Below, one piece after another: positions 18,718 to 26,592 of a DNA stretch of 64,000 bases (its first letter is position 1; every line of letters begins with the position of its first letter). The DNA is from Aerococcaceae bacterium NML190073 (GTDB lineage: Bacteria > Bacillota > Bacilli > Lactobacillales > Aerococcaceae): the NCBI GenBank assembly GCA_026131555.1, contig JAMXJH010000003.1, positions 62,001 to 126,000 on the forward strand. Reading direction: 5' to 3'. Position numbers and translations under genes: made by a program. The notes below the pieces were generated by a model. The model was not told the origin of the DNA. It did no database searches and saw nothing but the letters and a program-made list of their open reading frames with translations.

Positions 18718-18721
18718 TCGT

Positions 18722-18750
18722 TTGCAAACTATGTGAAAGTTTTATATAAT
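18722..18750 (+). promoter_or_regulatory. Strong promoter of the U32 operon leader
   Basis: TTGCAA (18722-18727), 17-base spacer, TATAAT (18745-18750). Transcription would start near 18757, about 140 bases before the first U32 gene. Confidence 0.8.
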
Positions 18751-18779
18751 TTTGTATATAAGTGAACAAGGAAGGGATT

Positions 18780-18861
18780 GGGATAAAGTGTGGTTTGACA
18801 CTCACGCGATTGGTGTGAATCAATCAGTGAGTACCGCATTTTGTCGCATCCCCTTTTGTTT
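18780..18861 (+). other. Long leader hairpin with U-tract (attenuator, terminator or small RNA)
   Basis: Nested stem: GGGAT pairs with ATCCC; AAAGTGTGGT pairs with ACCGCATTTT (two G-U pairs); ACTCAC pairs with GTGAGT; GATTG pairs with CAATC. A 5-base bulge (GTCGC) lies on the 3' side. CCTTTTGTTT follows. It lies between the strong promoter and the first gene of the operon with no gene in between, so it either attenuates the operon or ends a roughly 100-base RNA. No known riboswitch was recognised. Confidence 0.7.
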
Positions 18862-18897
18862 GGCTGGATAAATTGTAAATGAAAGAAGGCTGATGAG

Positions 18898-19818
18898 ATG
18901 ATTGAGCTGATTGCAACAGTGGAATCTATCCCTCAAGCGAAAGCATTATTAGAAGCAGGCGTTGATTGTCTGTATTTCGGTGAAGACGAGTTCGGGTTAC
19001 GTTTGCCATACTCCTTCACTCGTGATGAGCAACGAGCGCTAGTCGAACTTGCCCACATCCATGGCAAAAAAGTTTCTATCGCAGTGAATGCAATTTTTCA
19101 TAATGACCGCATTGTTAAAATTGCCGATTATTTGCGGTTTCTTAAAGAGTTGGCGGTGGATTCAATTACAGTAGGGGACCCCGGTGTAATTCAAATTATG
19201 CGACGTGATGATTTATGGATTCCGTATCGTTATGATGCGCAAGTTATTGTGACGAGTAGTAAGCAAATCAATTTTTGGGCGAAGCGTGGAGCGGTTGCTG
19301 CCGTGTTAGCGCGAGAAATTCCGCAAGTTTCGTTGGAAAAGTTAATGCAAGATGTTGCGATTCCGGTGGAGTTCTTAGTCTATGGTGCAACGTGCATTCA
19401 CCAATCAGGACGCCCGCTCCTCCAAAATTACTTTAACTACATTAAGAAAACTGAATCGGTCGGGCGCGACAGAGGTTTGTTTCTTTCTGAACCGCGAAAG
19501 GAACACACACATTATTCGGTATATGAAGACCGTAATGGAACGCATATTTTTGCTAATAATGATGTGTTGATGGCGCTACACTTGGATGAATTGACGAAGA
19601 TGAATATCACTCAGTGGAAATTGGAAGGCGTCTTCTCACCTGGGAATAATTTTGTGGAAATTGCGCGTTTGTTTGCGCGTGCTCGTGATGTGATTCAAGC
19701 AGGTAAATGGACATCTGAACGCGCACAGGCATTGGCAGAACAAGTACGGCAATTACATCCGACAGTGAGGGGATTGGATACAGGATTTTACCTGTTTGAC
19801 CCTAATCTTGTGAAGTAA
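18898..19818 (+). CDS. Peptidase-U32-family protein, TrhP1/YrrN-like
   Basis: Cytoplasmic protein of 306 residues, of the size and sequence type of Bacillus YrrN (TrhP1), which with YrrO hydroxylates U34 of certain tRNAs to 5-hydroxyuridine. Despite the family name these are not thought to be peptidases. Visible features: the beta-strand VDCLYFGEDEFGLRLP and the signature region CIHQSGRPLLQNY. The latter has Pro where the larger partner has the Fe-S-type cysteine (SGRC), so this subunit probably does not bind a cluster alone. The partner gene follows after 16 bases. Prephenate is required for the reaction in the bacteria studied; a chorismate mutase lies in the same operon. Confidence 0.88.
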   Translation: MIELIATVESIPQAKALLEAGVDCLYFGEDEFGLRLPYSFTRDEQRALVELAHIHGKKVSIAVNAIFHNDRIVKIADYLRFLKELAVDSITVGDPGVIQIMRRDDLWIPYRYDAQVIVTSSKQINFWAKRGAVAAVLAREIPQVSLEKLMQDVAIPVEFLVYGATCIHQSGRPLLQNYFNYIKKTESVGRDRGLFLSEPRKEHTHYSVYEDRNGTHIFANNDVLMALHLDELTKMNITQWKLEGVFSPGNNFVEIARLFARARDVIQAGKWTSERAQALAEQVRQLHPTVRGLDTGFYLFDPNLVK

Positions 19819-19834
19819 TAAACGAGGTGAAAAG

Positions 19835-21091
19835 ATGACAAGAATAGTGAAAAAGCCGGAAATATTAGCGCCGGCAGGAACTTTAGAAAAATTGAAAACA
19901 GCCATTACATATGGTGCGGATGCTTGCTTTATTGGCGGTGAGCGCTATGGCTTGCGCAGTAGGGCCGGCAATTTCGATTATGATGAGATTCGCGAGGCGG
20001 TTGAGTTCGCGCATGCGCATGGCGCCAAGGTGTATGTAGCCGCTAATATGGTGACACATGAAGGTGACGAAGAAGGTGCGGGCGAATTTTTCAGAACGAT
20101 ACGTGATATTGGCATTGATGCTGTCATTGTATCAGATATGGCACTGATGGATATTTGTGCGAGCGATGCACCAGGGTTACCGATTCATTTGTCTACGCAA
20201 GCGTCGGCAGCCAATTACGAAACTTTGAATTTTTGGAAAGAAGAAGGATTAGAGCGAGTCGTATTGGCTCGGGAAGTGTCGATGGCGGAAATTCGTGAGA
20301 TGCAAGCCAAGGTAGATGTTGAGATTGAAGCCTTTATCCATGGCGCCATGTGCATTTCTTATTCAGGGCGCTGTGTACTATCAAATCATATGTCGCACCG
20401 TGATGCCAATCGTGGCGGATGTTCACAATCTTGCCGTTGGAAATACGGTTTGTTTGATATGGATTTTGCCGGGAATAAGCGCGTGGTTGGTGCTGGAGAA
20501 GCAGGTATTGATGAACCTTACTCCATGAGTTCAGTAGATTTAGCGATGATTGAACATTTGCCGGATTTGATTGAAGCGGGTGTCGACAGTTTGAAAATTG
20601 AAGGGCGAATGAAGTCGATTCATTATGTGTCGACAGTGTGTAATGTTTACCGGGCGGCAGTTGATAGTTATTGCGAGGATCCGGATAATTATGAACTGAA
20701 GCAAGAATGGGTGGACGAACTTTGGAAGGCTGCACAACGTGAATTGGCGACGGGCTTTTATTACAGTAAACCAAGTGAGCATGAGCAATTATTTGGTCCT
20801 CGTCGCAAAATTCCGGCGTATTCATTTGTAGGGCAAGTGATTGGTTACAATCCAGACACGCAAATGGCTATTATTCAGCAACGGAATAACTTCGGCATTG
20901 GGGATACGATTGAATTTTACGGACCGGGGATGCGCCATTTTGAACAAAAATTGATGCAGCTTTGGGACGAGGAGGGCAATGAGATTGAAGTGGCACCGCA
21001 TGCGATGATGATTTGTCAGATAAAAGTCGCTCAGGCGGTCAAGCCGGGAGATATGATTCGCAAGCAAAAGAGCGGGGGTGGCAGTCATTAA
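19835..21091 (+). CDS. Peptidase-U32-family protein, TrhP2/YrrO-like
   Basis: Protein of 418 residues, the usual length for the larger U32 partner (YrrO/TrhP2, E. coli TrhP). Begins PEILAPAGTLEKL; the signature region contains C173, C180 (SGRC), C196 and C200 (GGCSQSCRW), the conserved cysteines expected to hold an iron-sulfur cluster. The C-terminal part (about 320-410) looks like the small beta-barrel appended in long U32 proteins. It probably forms a complex with the preceding protein to make 5-hydroxyuridine at tRNA position 34; that function is transferred from homologs. RBS ACGAGGTG. The stop overlaps the GTG start of the permease gene by 14 bases. Confidence 0.92.
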   Translation: MTRIVKKPEILAPAGTLEKLKTAITYGADACFIGGERYGLRSRAGNFDYDEIREAVEFAHAHGAKVYVAANMVTHEGDEEGAGEFFRTIRDIGIDAVIVSDMALMDICASDAPGLPIHLSTQASAANYETLNFWKEEGLERVVLAREVSMAEIREMQAKVDVEIEAFIHGAMCISYSGRCVLSNHMSHRDANRGGCSQSCRWKYGLFDMDFAGNKRVVGAGEAGIDEPYSMSSVDLAMIEHLPDLIEAGVDSLKIEGRMKSIHYVSTVCNVYRAAVDSYCEDPDNYELKQEWVDELWKAAQRELATGFYYSKPSEHEQLFGPRRKIPAYSFVGQVIGYNPDTQMAIIQQRNNFGIGDTIEFYGPGMRHFEQKLMQLWDEEGNEIEVAPHAMMICQIKVAQAVKPGDMIRKQKSGGGSH

Positions 21092-22547
21092 GATAAGTAA
21101 ATATCGCAAACCGTTGTTGGTGGGACTTGCTTTCAGTATATTGGGTGTAGCCATGGCGAATCTAGCCTTTAATGGGCAAATATTGCAGTTGCCGACTTCA
21201 AGTTATGCCGGGTTAAGTATTTTAGTTGCCAGTCTTATTTTATGGATTGGCGTGGCGCCGGATTGGCCGAGTATTTTGTGTATTCTGTGTCTGGGAGTCT
21301 TGCCGGAAGTCGGGTTCAATAAGGCGCTAGCCATTTCATTTGGTAGCCCGATTTTTGCTTTTTTATTGTTTACATTTATCGTAACGTATGCGTTGAATCA
21401 GACGTGCTTTTTGCGGCGAGTGACGGCGTGGGTGCTCAATCACCCGCTCGCCCAAAATAGTCCGTGGCGTTTTATCGTGTTGTTTATGACGACGATTTTT
21501 GTGTTAAGTTGGTGCTTGTCGCCGACGGTTATCTTTATGTTTGTATTTCCTTTGTATGAAGAGATTTGCGCCCAATTCGGCTGGCAAAAAGGCGACAGAC
21601 AAGCCGCACTGGTGCTGATTGCTTTATGTATTGCGATTTCGATTGGTACGGCAATGACGCCAATCAATCATGTTTTTGCATTGACGGCATTGAATTTGTA
21701 CGCAAATATGACTGAACAAGTCATTACGCATACGGCTTACATGAGTTTTATGATGCCAACCGGATTGGTGTTGTATTTAATTTTATTAACTTCGTTGAAA
21801 TGGGTTTTCCGCTTGGATTTAACAACTGTTAAGCTTGGGAAAGTACAGTCACTTCAGGAGTTGCCTCCTGTTAATCGCCGTGAACGTCTGATTGTTGCCG
21901 GCTTTGTGGGCATGATTTTGATGTGGTTGTTACCGGAGATGTTGAGTGGAATGCTGCCTGGCGTTGCGCGTTTTTTCAAAGGGATGGGTTTGGCATTCCC
22001 GCCGATGTTGATCGTGGTATTGTTTGCGGTGCTACAAGAGGAGGGCAAGGCTTTGTTGGATGTCCCCCATGCGTTAGCTAAAGGTGTCCACTGGCAAAGT
22101 ATGTTGTTAGTTGGCGCAACATTGGCGCTAGGTAGTGTATTGGCATTGCCCGAGATGCAAATTGTTGCGTTGTTGCAGCAATATTTGACACCGTTTGTAC
22201 TGGGAATGTCACCTTTGATGATTGTTGCCTTTTTGCTGGTTTGGACGGGAGTGCAGACCAACTTTACTTCGAATTTAGTGACTGTGACCATGGTGACGAC
22301 ATTTACGTTGACGATTTATCAGGCGCAGCCGGAGTTGGGCATTCACTTGGCGGTCGTTTGTTGCTTAATCGGCTTTATGAGTTCCTTGGCGTTTTCGACG
22401 CCGCCCGCTATGCCGTATGTGGCGATTTCAGTTGGCTCCGGCTGGGCGAATAGCCGTTTGGTATTGGCTTGTGGTCTATGGATGCTTTTCTGGGGAATTG
22501 TGACGGCTTTGTGGATTGGCTACCCGTTGGGGAGTGTGTTTTTGTAA
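21078..22547 (+). CDS. SLC13 (DASS)-like membrane permease in the U32 operon
   Basis: Integral membrane protein of 489 residues with about twelve hydrophobic helices. The sequence type is the SLC13/citrate-transporter superfamily: ISIGTAMTPINH in the first half and NFTSNLVTVTMV plus FSTPPAMPYVAI in the second resemble the paired substrate/ion sites of DASS carriers. Start is GTG, overlapping the upstream gene by 14 bases, with only a weak RBS (GCGGGGG); translational coupling is likely. Such carriers move dicarboxylates, sulfate or similar anions. Here it sits between the RNA-hydroxylation genes and chorismate mutase; a carboxylated aromatic such as prephenate would be an attractive but untested substrate. 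Confidence 0.75.
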   Translation: MAVIKISKYRKPLLVGLAFSILGVAMANLAFNGQILQLPTSSYAGLSILVASLILWIGVAPDWPSILCILCLGVLPEVGFNKALAISFGSPIFAFLLFTFIVTYALNQTCFLRRVTAWVLNHPLAQNSPWRFIVLFMTTIFVLSWCLSPTVIFMFVFPLYEEICAQFGWQKGDRQAALVLIALCIAISIGTAMTPINHVFALTALNLYANMTEQVITHTAYMSFMMPTGLVLYLILLTSLKWVFRLDLTTVKLGKVQSLQELPPVNRRERLIVAGFVGMILMWLLPEMLSGMLPGVARFFKGMGLAFPPMLIVVLFAVLQEEGKALLDVPHALAKGVHWQSMLLVGATLALGSVLALPEMQIVALLQQYLTPFVLGMSPLMIVAFLLVWTGVQTNFTSNLVTVTMVTTFTLTIYQAQPELGIHLAVVCCLIGFMSSLAFSTPPAMPYVAISVGSGWANSRLVLACGLWMLFWGIVTALWIGYPLGSVFL

Positions 22548-22559
22548 AGGAGGAAGGTT

Positions 22560-22820
22560 ATGTTATCGGTTCAACGTACAAAAATTGATGCTATCGACCG
22601 TGAGTTAGTGCGTTTGTTAGAAGCGCGAATGCAAGTGGTTGAAGAAGTGGCGCGCATTAAGCGCGAGCACCGATTGCCGGTCTTAGATGTCGCGCGCGAA
22701 GCACAAGTAATCGAACGTGTAACCGGCTATTTGGAAGACAGTCGCTATGCGGATATGGTTGCAGAACTTTACACACATTTGATGCGTCTATCGAAAGAAC
22801 ATCAACGACAACAAATGTAG
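22560..22820 (+). CDS. Chorismate mutase, AroQ type
   Basis: All-helical enzyme of 86 residues converting chorismate to prephenate. Fits the AroQ monofunctional class: R6, IDAIDRELVRLLEARM, the IKREHRLPVLD loop, REAQVIERV and the C-terminal helix ending SKEHQRQ. Active-site Arg/Lys/Glu positions appear kept. Strong RBS (AAAGGAGG), 12 bases after the permease. No other aromatic-pathway gene is nearby. Since prephenate is needed by TrhP-type U32 enzymes, its likely job here is supplying prephenate for tRNA (or rRNA) hydroxylation, not bulk Phe/Tyr synthesis. The enzyme call is firm; the role is inferred. Confidence 0.9.
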   Translation: MLSVQRTKIDAIDRELVRLLEARMQVVEEVARIKREHRLPVLDVAREAQVIERVTGYLEDSRYADMVAELYTHLMRLSKEHQRQQM

Positions 22821-22842
22821 TGCAGGAAGTTATGCAGACTTC

Positions 22843-22892
22843 CAAAAAAAGATCCCATCACACTTTTGAAGAGGTGATGGGATTGTTTGTTG
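22843..22892. terminator. Bidirectional terminator between aroQ and pyrD
   Basis: ATCCCATCAC / GTGATGGGAT perfect 10-base-pair stem. On the minus strand it is followed by seven T, making it a strong terminator for pyrD; on the plus strand the tail is TGTTTGTT, weaker but adequate for the U32 operon. Confidence 0.9.
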
Positions 22893-22924
22893 TAAGAGAA
22901 GTGATTTGGGTGAGGTGAGTACGA

Positions 22925-23851
22925 CTATAAATATCCGACTTTCCCGCGGAAATCAGCGAGAGAGTTAAAACCATAACGAGCCATTTCATCTTGTAATTCT
23001 CGCAATAAGCGTCCAAACACGCTGCTTCCTTCTTGATGTAATGCTGTTCCGACCTGAACCATGCTCGCTCCGCATAAGATATGTTCGAATACATCGCGTC
23101 CTGTCGTCACACCTCCTGTTCCGATAATAGCAATCGCCGGATTCAACCGCTGATAGAAAGCATGAACATTCGCCAATGCGGTCGGCTTAATGCAAGCACC
23201 ACCGATACCGCCGAATCCGTGTTTCGGTGCAATACTCATCGACAAATCATGGATATAAACGCCATTTCCTAAACTGTTGATGCAATTCACAAAAGCTAAA
23301 GGAAATTGATTGAAGATTTCCGCTGCTTGATCAAAATGCACCAAATCAAAATACGGCGGCAACTTAATGCCTAATGGACCATCATATAATGCAAAGGCAG
23401 TTGTCAACAATTGTTGTGTTTGCTCGAAATCATACGCGGTTTGCGGCTTGCCCGGTACATTCGGACAAGACAAGTTTAATTCGACGAAGCCTTTGAAGTT
23501 TGCTTGTTGAATACGTGTCAACAACTCCGGTAAGTCATCGGCTTGCAGCGGGCTAATCGATAAGAAACGGGTAGATGCTGCTGCATCGCTTTCACTCTTT
23601 AAGAAATCCAAGTAATAATCAATGCCGTAATTCGGCAACCCCATTGAGTTGATACTGTTGCTAGCGAAATCAAAGTAACGTGGCTCCGGATTTCCGGTGC
23701 GTAGTTGAAGTGTGGCGGTTTTGGTAACGAAAGTTGCGGCACTTGATTGAGCGACTTCTTGCAATTCTTCCGTTGTCATACACATGACACCTGCTGCGTT
23801 CATTAAGCAATTTTTGAATGTGACTTGTTGGATGACTGTTGACATATCCAT
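22925..23851 (-). CDS. pyrD: Dihydroorotate dehydrogenase A (class 1A, fumarate-dependent)
   Basis: Cytosolic FMN enzyme of pyrimidine synthesis; oxidises dihydroorotate to orotate using fumarate. Length 308, close to the 311 of Lactococcus PyrDA. Features: NAAGVMC, the conserved [12 protein letters not shown], the catalytic-loop [13 protein letters not shown] with active-site Cys, KLPPYFD, and the FMN phosphate site [10 protein letters not shown]. The start at 23851 is set by AAAAAGGAGG; the longer frame has no such site. It stands alone instead of in a pyr operon, with its own promoter and a leader carrying an intrinsic terminator, so attenuation control is likely. Confidence 0.96.
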   Translation of the reverse strand: MDMSTVIQQVTFKNCLMNAAGVMCMTTEELQEVAQSSAATFVTKTATLQLRTGNPEPRYFDFASNSINSMGLPNYGIDYYLDFLKSESDAAASTRFLSISPLQADDLPELLTRIQQANFKGFVELNLSCPNVPGKPQTAYDFEQTQQLLTTAFALYDGPLGIKLPPYFDLVHFDQAAEIFNQFPLAFVNCINSLGNGVYIHDLSMSIAPKHGFGGIGGACIKPTALANVHAFYQRLNPAIAIIGTGGVTTGRDVFEHILCGASMVQVGTALHQEGSSVFGRLLRELQDEMARYGFNSLADFRGKVGYL

Positions 23852-23997
23852 GGGAAATTCCTCCTTTTTGTTCAAAAAAACGACCAGCAATCGCTATTCT
23901 GGTCGCACAAAAAGACACCCGTTGTTACACAGACTCATCAAGTATATTTGCATTGATGTCTTTCATGCTTCACAGAACATGATTAAAGCTTATGCAC
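23852..23997 (-). promoter_or_regulatory. pyrD leader with intrinsic attenuator
   Basis: About 140 bases of transcribed leader. Closest to the gene is a classic terminator: CGACCAG / CTGGTCG (23881-23887 with 23899-23905) followed on the minus strand by seven T, overlapping the approach to the RBS. Upstream are two further pairings: AAAGACA with TGTCTTT (23957-23963 with 23911-23917) enclosing CATCAA with TTGATG. A 13-codon frame beginning ATG AAA GAC and ending at TAA also lies in this part. The PyrR-binding consensus (CCAGAGAGGCU) is absent. A regulated terminator is likely; the signal is unknown. Confidence 0.65.
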
Positions 23998-24026
23998 AGT
24001 ATAGCGAAATTAGAAGAATGGGTCAA
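23998..24026 (-). promoter_or_regulatory. pyrD promoter
   Basis: On the minus strand TTGACC (24021-24026), 17-base spacer, TATACT (23998-24003). A near-consensus sigma-A promoter. Confidence 0.85.
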
Positions 24027-24076
24027 GGGTTCATGACATCAAAATATCCGAAATAAGCAGTAGCATAAAGTAACAC

Positions 24077-24116
24077 AAAAATAGCGGTTAAGCACAGATT
24101 GGCTTAACCGCTATTT
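24077..24116 (-). terminator. Intrinsic terminator of trpS
   Basis: Perfect 16-base-pair stem AAAATAGCGGTTAAGC / GCTTAACCGCTATTTT with an 8-base loop and T-tail on the minus strand. Confidence 0.93.
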
Positions 24117-24139
24117 TACCTTAAGGCTCATAAATTGAA

Positions 24140-25135
24140 TTACTTATATGTCAATCCGATTGCCTTTTCCATGCGTGCGAGCGTAGCGTTAGCTTTCTCG
24201 TTGGCTTTCACAGCGCCGGAAGCTAGGATATCCGTCAATTCGTGACTATGTAATAAGTACTCATAGCGCGCTTGAACCGGTTCAATCACTGCAATAATGG
24301 CATCAGCTAAGTCTTGCTTAAAGCGACCGTAACCTGTTGAGTGGTAGTCCGCTACCAAATCATCAATTGAGCGATTTGTCATACTTGAGAAAATTTGTAG
24401 CAAGTTAGCGATTGCCGGCTGATTTTCTTTATCGAAATTCACTTCGCCGATTGAGTCGGTAACTGCACTCTTAATTTTCTTAGTAACGGTCTTTGGATCA
24501 TCCAATAAGGAAATGAAGCCTTTGATATTGGTATCCGATTTGCTCATTTTACTGAGTGGGTCTTGTAAACTCATGACCCGTCCGCCGGATTTAGGAATCA
24601 TCGGCTCCGGTTTCACTAATAAGTCTTTCCCATTGCCATAGCGGGCATTGAAGCGGTCAACAAAGTTGCGTGTCAACTCCAAGTGTTGTTTCTGGTCTTC
24701 ACCGACCGGCACGAATTGCGCATCGTACAAAATAATATCAGCCACCATTAATGGCGGATAGCATAACAAACCGGCGTTGACAGATTCTTGCTTGGCAGCC
24801 TTATCCTTGAATTGCGTCATCCGTTCCAGTTCGCCTAAACCGGTTTGACAAATAACAATCCAAGCCGCTTGCGTATGCGCCGGAACATCAGACTGGACAA
24901 AAATAGTTGCCTTATTCGGGTCGATCCCAAGCGCCAAGTAAAGAGCAGCTAATTGACGTGTCATTAAATGTAGTTTAGCAGGCTCTTGTGGTACTGTAAT
25001 CGCATGTTGGTTGACGATACAATAAGTGGCATCGTATTCATCTTGTAAAGTTACAAATTGTTTCATCGCTCCGATATAATTGGCAATTGTCGGAATACCC
25101 GAAGGTTGTACCCCGGAGAAAATAGTTGGTTTCAT
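24140..25135 (-). CDS. trpS: Tryptophanyl-tRNA synthetase
   Basis: Class I aminoacyl-tRNA synthetase charging tRNA-Trp; 331 residues, normal for bacterial TrpRS. Features: [17 protein letters not shown] as the HIGH-like region (here T-I-A-N), [16 protein letters not shown] in the Trp/ATP site and KMSKS at 196-200. Start ATG 25135 is preceded by AGAGGTG at good spacing; the GTG at 25144 overlaps that site and is rejected. It has its own promoter and a short leader. No T-box is present, so control by uncharged tRNA through a leader is unlikely. Monocistronic. Confidence 0.97.
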   Translation of the reverse strand: MKPTIFSGVQPSGIPTIANYIGAMKQFVTLQDEYDATYCIVNQHAITVPQEPAKLHLMTRQLAALYLALGIDPNKATIFVQSDVPAHTQAAWIVICQTGLGELERMTQFKDKAAKQESVNAGLLCYPPLMVADIILYDAQFVPVGEDQKQHLELTRNFVDRFNARYGNGKDLLVKPEPMIPKSGGRVMSLQDPLSKMSKSDTNIKGFISLLDDPKTVTKKIKSAVTDSIGEVNFDKENQPAIANLLQIFSSMTNRSIDDLVADYHSTGYGRFKQDLADAIIAVIEPVQARYEYLLHSHELTDILASGAVKANEKANATLARMEKAIGLTYK

Positions 25136-25164
25136 CAAATTCACCTCTTTGCAAATGTATTCCC

Positions 25165-25193
25165 ATTATAACGCAATTTGTTGGGAAAAACAA
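25165..25193 (-). promoter_or_regulatory. trpS promoter
   Basis: Minus-strand TTGTTT (25188-25193), 17-base spacer, TATAAT (25165-25170), 30 bases before the start codon. Confidence 0.65.
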
Positions 25194-25283
25194 AGTTGTA
25201 TTTGAATAAATGTGAAGAAATTGTGAAGAAAAATACGCATATCAGACTAAAGTTTGATTTATTCTTAACTTTCCCGAAAAGTA

Positions 25284-25312
25284 TAGCCAACATCAAAAAA
25301 TAGGCGTATAAT
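25284..25312 (+). promoter_or_regulatory. spx promoter
   Basis: TATAAT at 25307-25312 with a weak -35 (TAGCCA, 17-base spacing), 54 bases before spx. A direct repeat TGTGAAGAAA (about 25211-25230) lies further upstream and could bind a regulator. Confidence 0.5.
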
Positions 25313-25365
25313 AATCCGTGAGCAGCATGTTACGTCGTTTTTTTTGAAGAGAGGATGAATCAAAA

Positions 25366-25764
25366 ATGGTAACATTATACACAACGCCGAGTTGTACATC
25401 GTGTCGTAAGGCGCGCGCTTGGTTGGAAGAACATAACATTCCATACGTAGAGCGAAATATTTATACAGAGTCTTTGTCGTTGCAAGAAATTAAAGAAATC
25501 TTGCGAATGACTGAAGAAGGAACAGAAGATATTGTATCGACACGTTCTAAAGCCTATGCGGACTTGAACTTGGAGATTAGTGAGTTACCACTCAACGACT
25601 TCTTCAAAATTGTTCAACAATATCCCGGCTTATTGCGCCGTCCGATTATGATTGATGAGAAACGCCTCCAAATCGGCTTCAATGAGGACGAAATTCGTCG
25701 TTTCTTACCGCGTGAAGTTCGTGCATTAGAATTACAAAAAGCGCGTGCTTTAGTGAATGAATAA
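25366..25764 (+). CDS. spx: Spx-family transcriptional regulator
   Basis: ArsC-fold protein of 132 residues that binds the alpha C-terminal domain of RNA polymerase and redirects transcription under thiol stress. Redox switch C10-T-S-C13 is at the usual place, followed by RKA; RRPIM and [12 protein letters not shown] in the second half are family hallmarks. Lactobacillales usually have two or more Spx paralogs; which one this is cannot be told. Protein levels are normally set by ClpXP. Monocistronic, with its own promoter and terminator. Confidence 0.95.
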   Translation: MVTLYTTPSCTSCRKARAWLEEHNIPYVERNIYTESLSLQEIKEILRMTEEGTEDIVSTRSKAYADLNLEISELPLNDFFKIVQQYPGLLRRPIMIDEKRLQIGFNEDEIRRFLPREVRALELQKARALVNE

Positions 25765-25808
25765 TCATCGGGCAAGCAACGTTATGAAAATATGGTTATG
25801 CAAAATAA

Positions 25809-25863
25809 AAGCGACTAATGTCTAGACGAATTGATTCCGTCTGACGTTTGGTCGCTCTTTTTG
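25809..25863 (+). terminator. Intrinsic terminator of spx
   Basis: AAGCGAC ... GTCGCT stem with inner pairing (AGACG/CGTCT) and a following CTTTTTG. Confidence 0.8.
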
Positions 25864-25889
25864 TTGGGAGGATAGAGATGGCGATAGAA

Positions 25890-26462
25890 TCATAATTGAC
25901 TTTTGAAGGCGCGCGCAATTTTTTTTTCAGCGTGGCGATACGGAATCTGATGTTGCGCTAACAGTGTTTGAAAGGCGGCTTGAGCCTGTTCTAATTGAGT
26001 GGTTTCCAACTCGATTTCGTAATCTGTTATGTTGAAGTAGGTTGTGCGATCCAAACAAAATTCACCACAATCACATTGGATAATCCAACGCTCTGTTTGC
26101 AAAGTGAGAGTCGGACGTAGTTGATTGAGTTCAATCTGATGTTTTTGAAGAAAGTCGATTAAAGTTTGCTCCCTAATATCCGGCACGTCCGGTACTGTTT
26201 GATAAGCGAAATGTTGCATTTGATTCAATTCGAGCGAGGCAACGTCACTTTGTGTTTGCTTAATCGTCCACTCGCTTCTCTCGGCAAAATTACGCAAACG
26301 CAAGGCGGCACGATGCATTTTGAGCATTTGGTCCGGCGTGTCGTAATAAGTGTTGTGTTGCACAATCGGGCAAGTGTTTTCCCGTTCAAAATAACGCAGC
26401 AACCGCTCGAATTCATCCTTCGTCAACATTGCTTTCAACTCAATTTCAACCGATTGGTTCAT
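25890..26462 (-). CDS. CYTH-domain protein (YjbK-like)
   Basis: Cytoplasmic protein of 190 residues with the CYTH / triphosphate tunnel metalloenzyme fold. It begins with the diagnostic ExExK motif (VEIELKAML), then YYDTPD, ALRLR, WTIKQ and LDRTTY with an acidic IELET strand, and HAEKKIARAF at the end. The family hydrolyses triphosphates or binds organic phosphates; the substrate in Firmicutes is unknown. Start 26462 follows AGGAGG. It is divergent from relQ, an arrangement also seen in Bacillus where yjbK lies beside the relQ homolog yjbM, so a link to nucleotide signalling is possible. Confidence 0.88.
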   Translation of the reverse strand: MNQSVEIELKAMLTKDEFERLLRYFERENTCPIVQHNTYYDTPDQMLKMHRAALRLRNFAERSEWTIKQTQSDVASLELNQMQHFAYQTVPDVPDIREQTLIDFLQKHQIELNQLRPTLTLQTERWIIQCDCGEFCLDRTTYFNITDYEIELETTQLEQAQAAFQTLLAQHQIPYRHAEKKIARAFKSQL

Positions 26463-26592
26463 AACGGCTAACCTCCTCAAAAAAAGTTATTTTTTATGTC
26501 ATTATAATCAATCAGAGGGGTTCAGACAATGGCAATAATGTGGTAAAATATTAAATGACGTGTGTTTTAAGCAGATGAAGGAGGGCACCAGA

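Noticed and set aside
20334-20825. Long minus-strand open frame (163 codons) antisense to the second U32 gene
   Set aside because: It lies wholly within a conserved gene, lacks an RBS and gives low-complexity, unrecognisable protein; the same applies to other antisense frames such as 30680-31054 and 21854-22291.
23881-23905. PyrR-binding loop in the pyrD leader
   Set aside because: The terminator arm contains CCAGA but not the rest of the PyrR consensus, so I call only an attenuator of unknown signal.
25136-25365. T-box leader for trpS
   Set aside because: The trpS leader is only about 25-30 bases after its -10; no T-box (GGGUGG-type) sequence, specifier loop or terminator was found.
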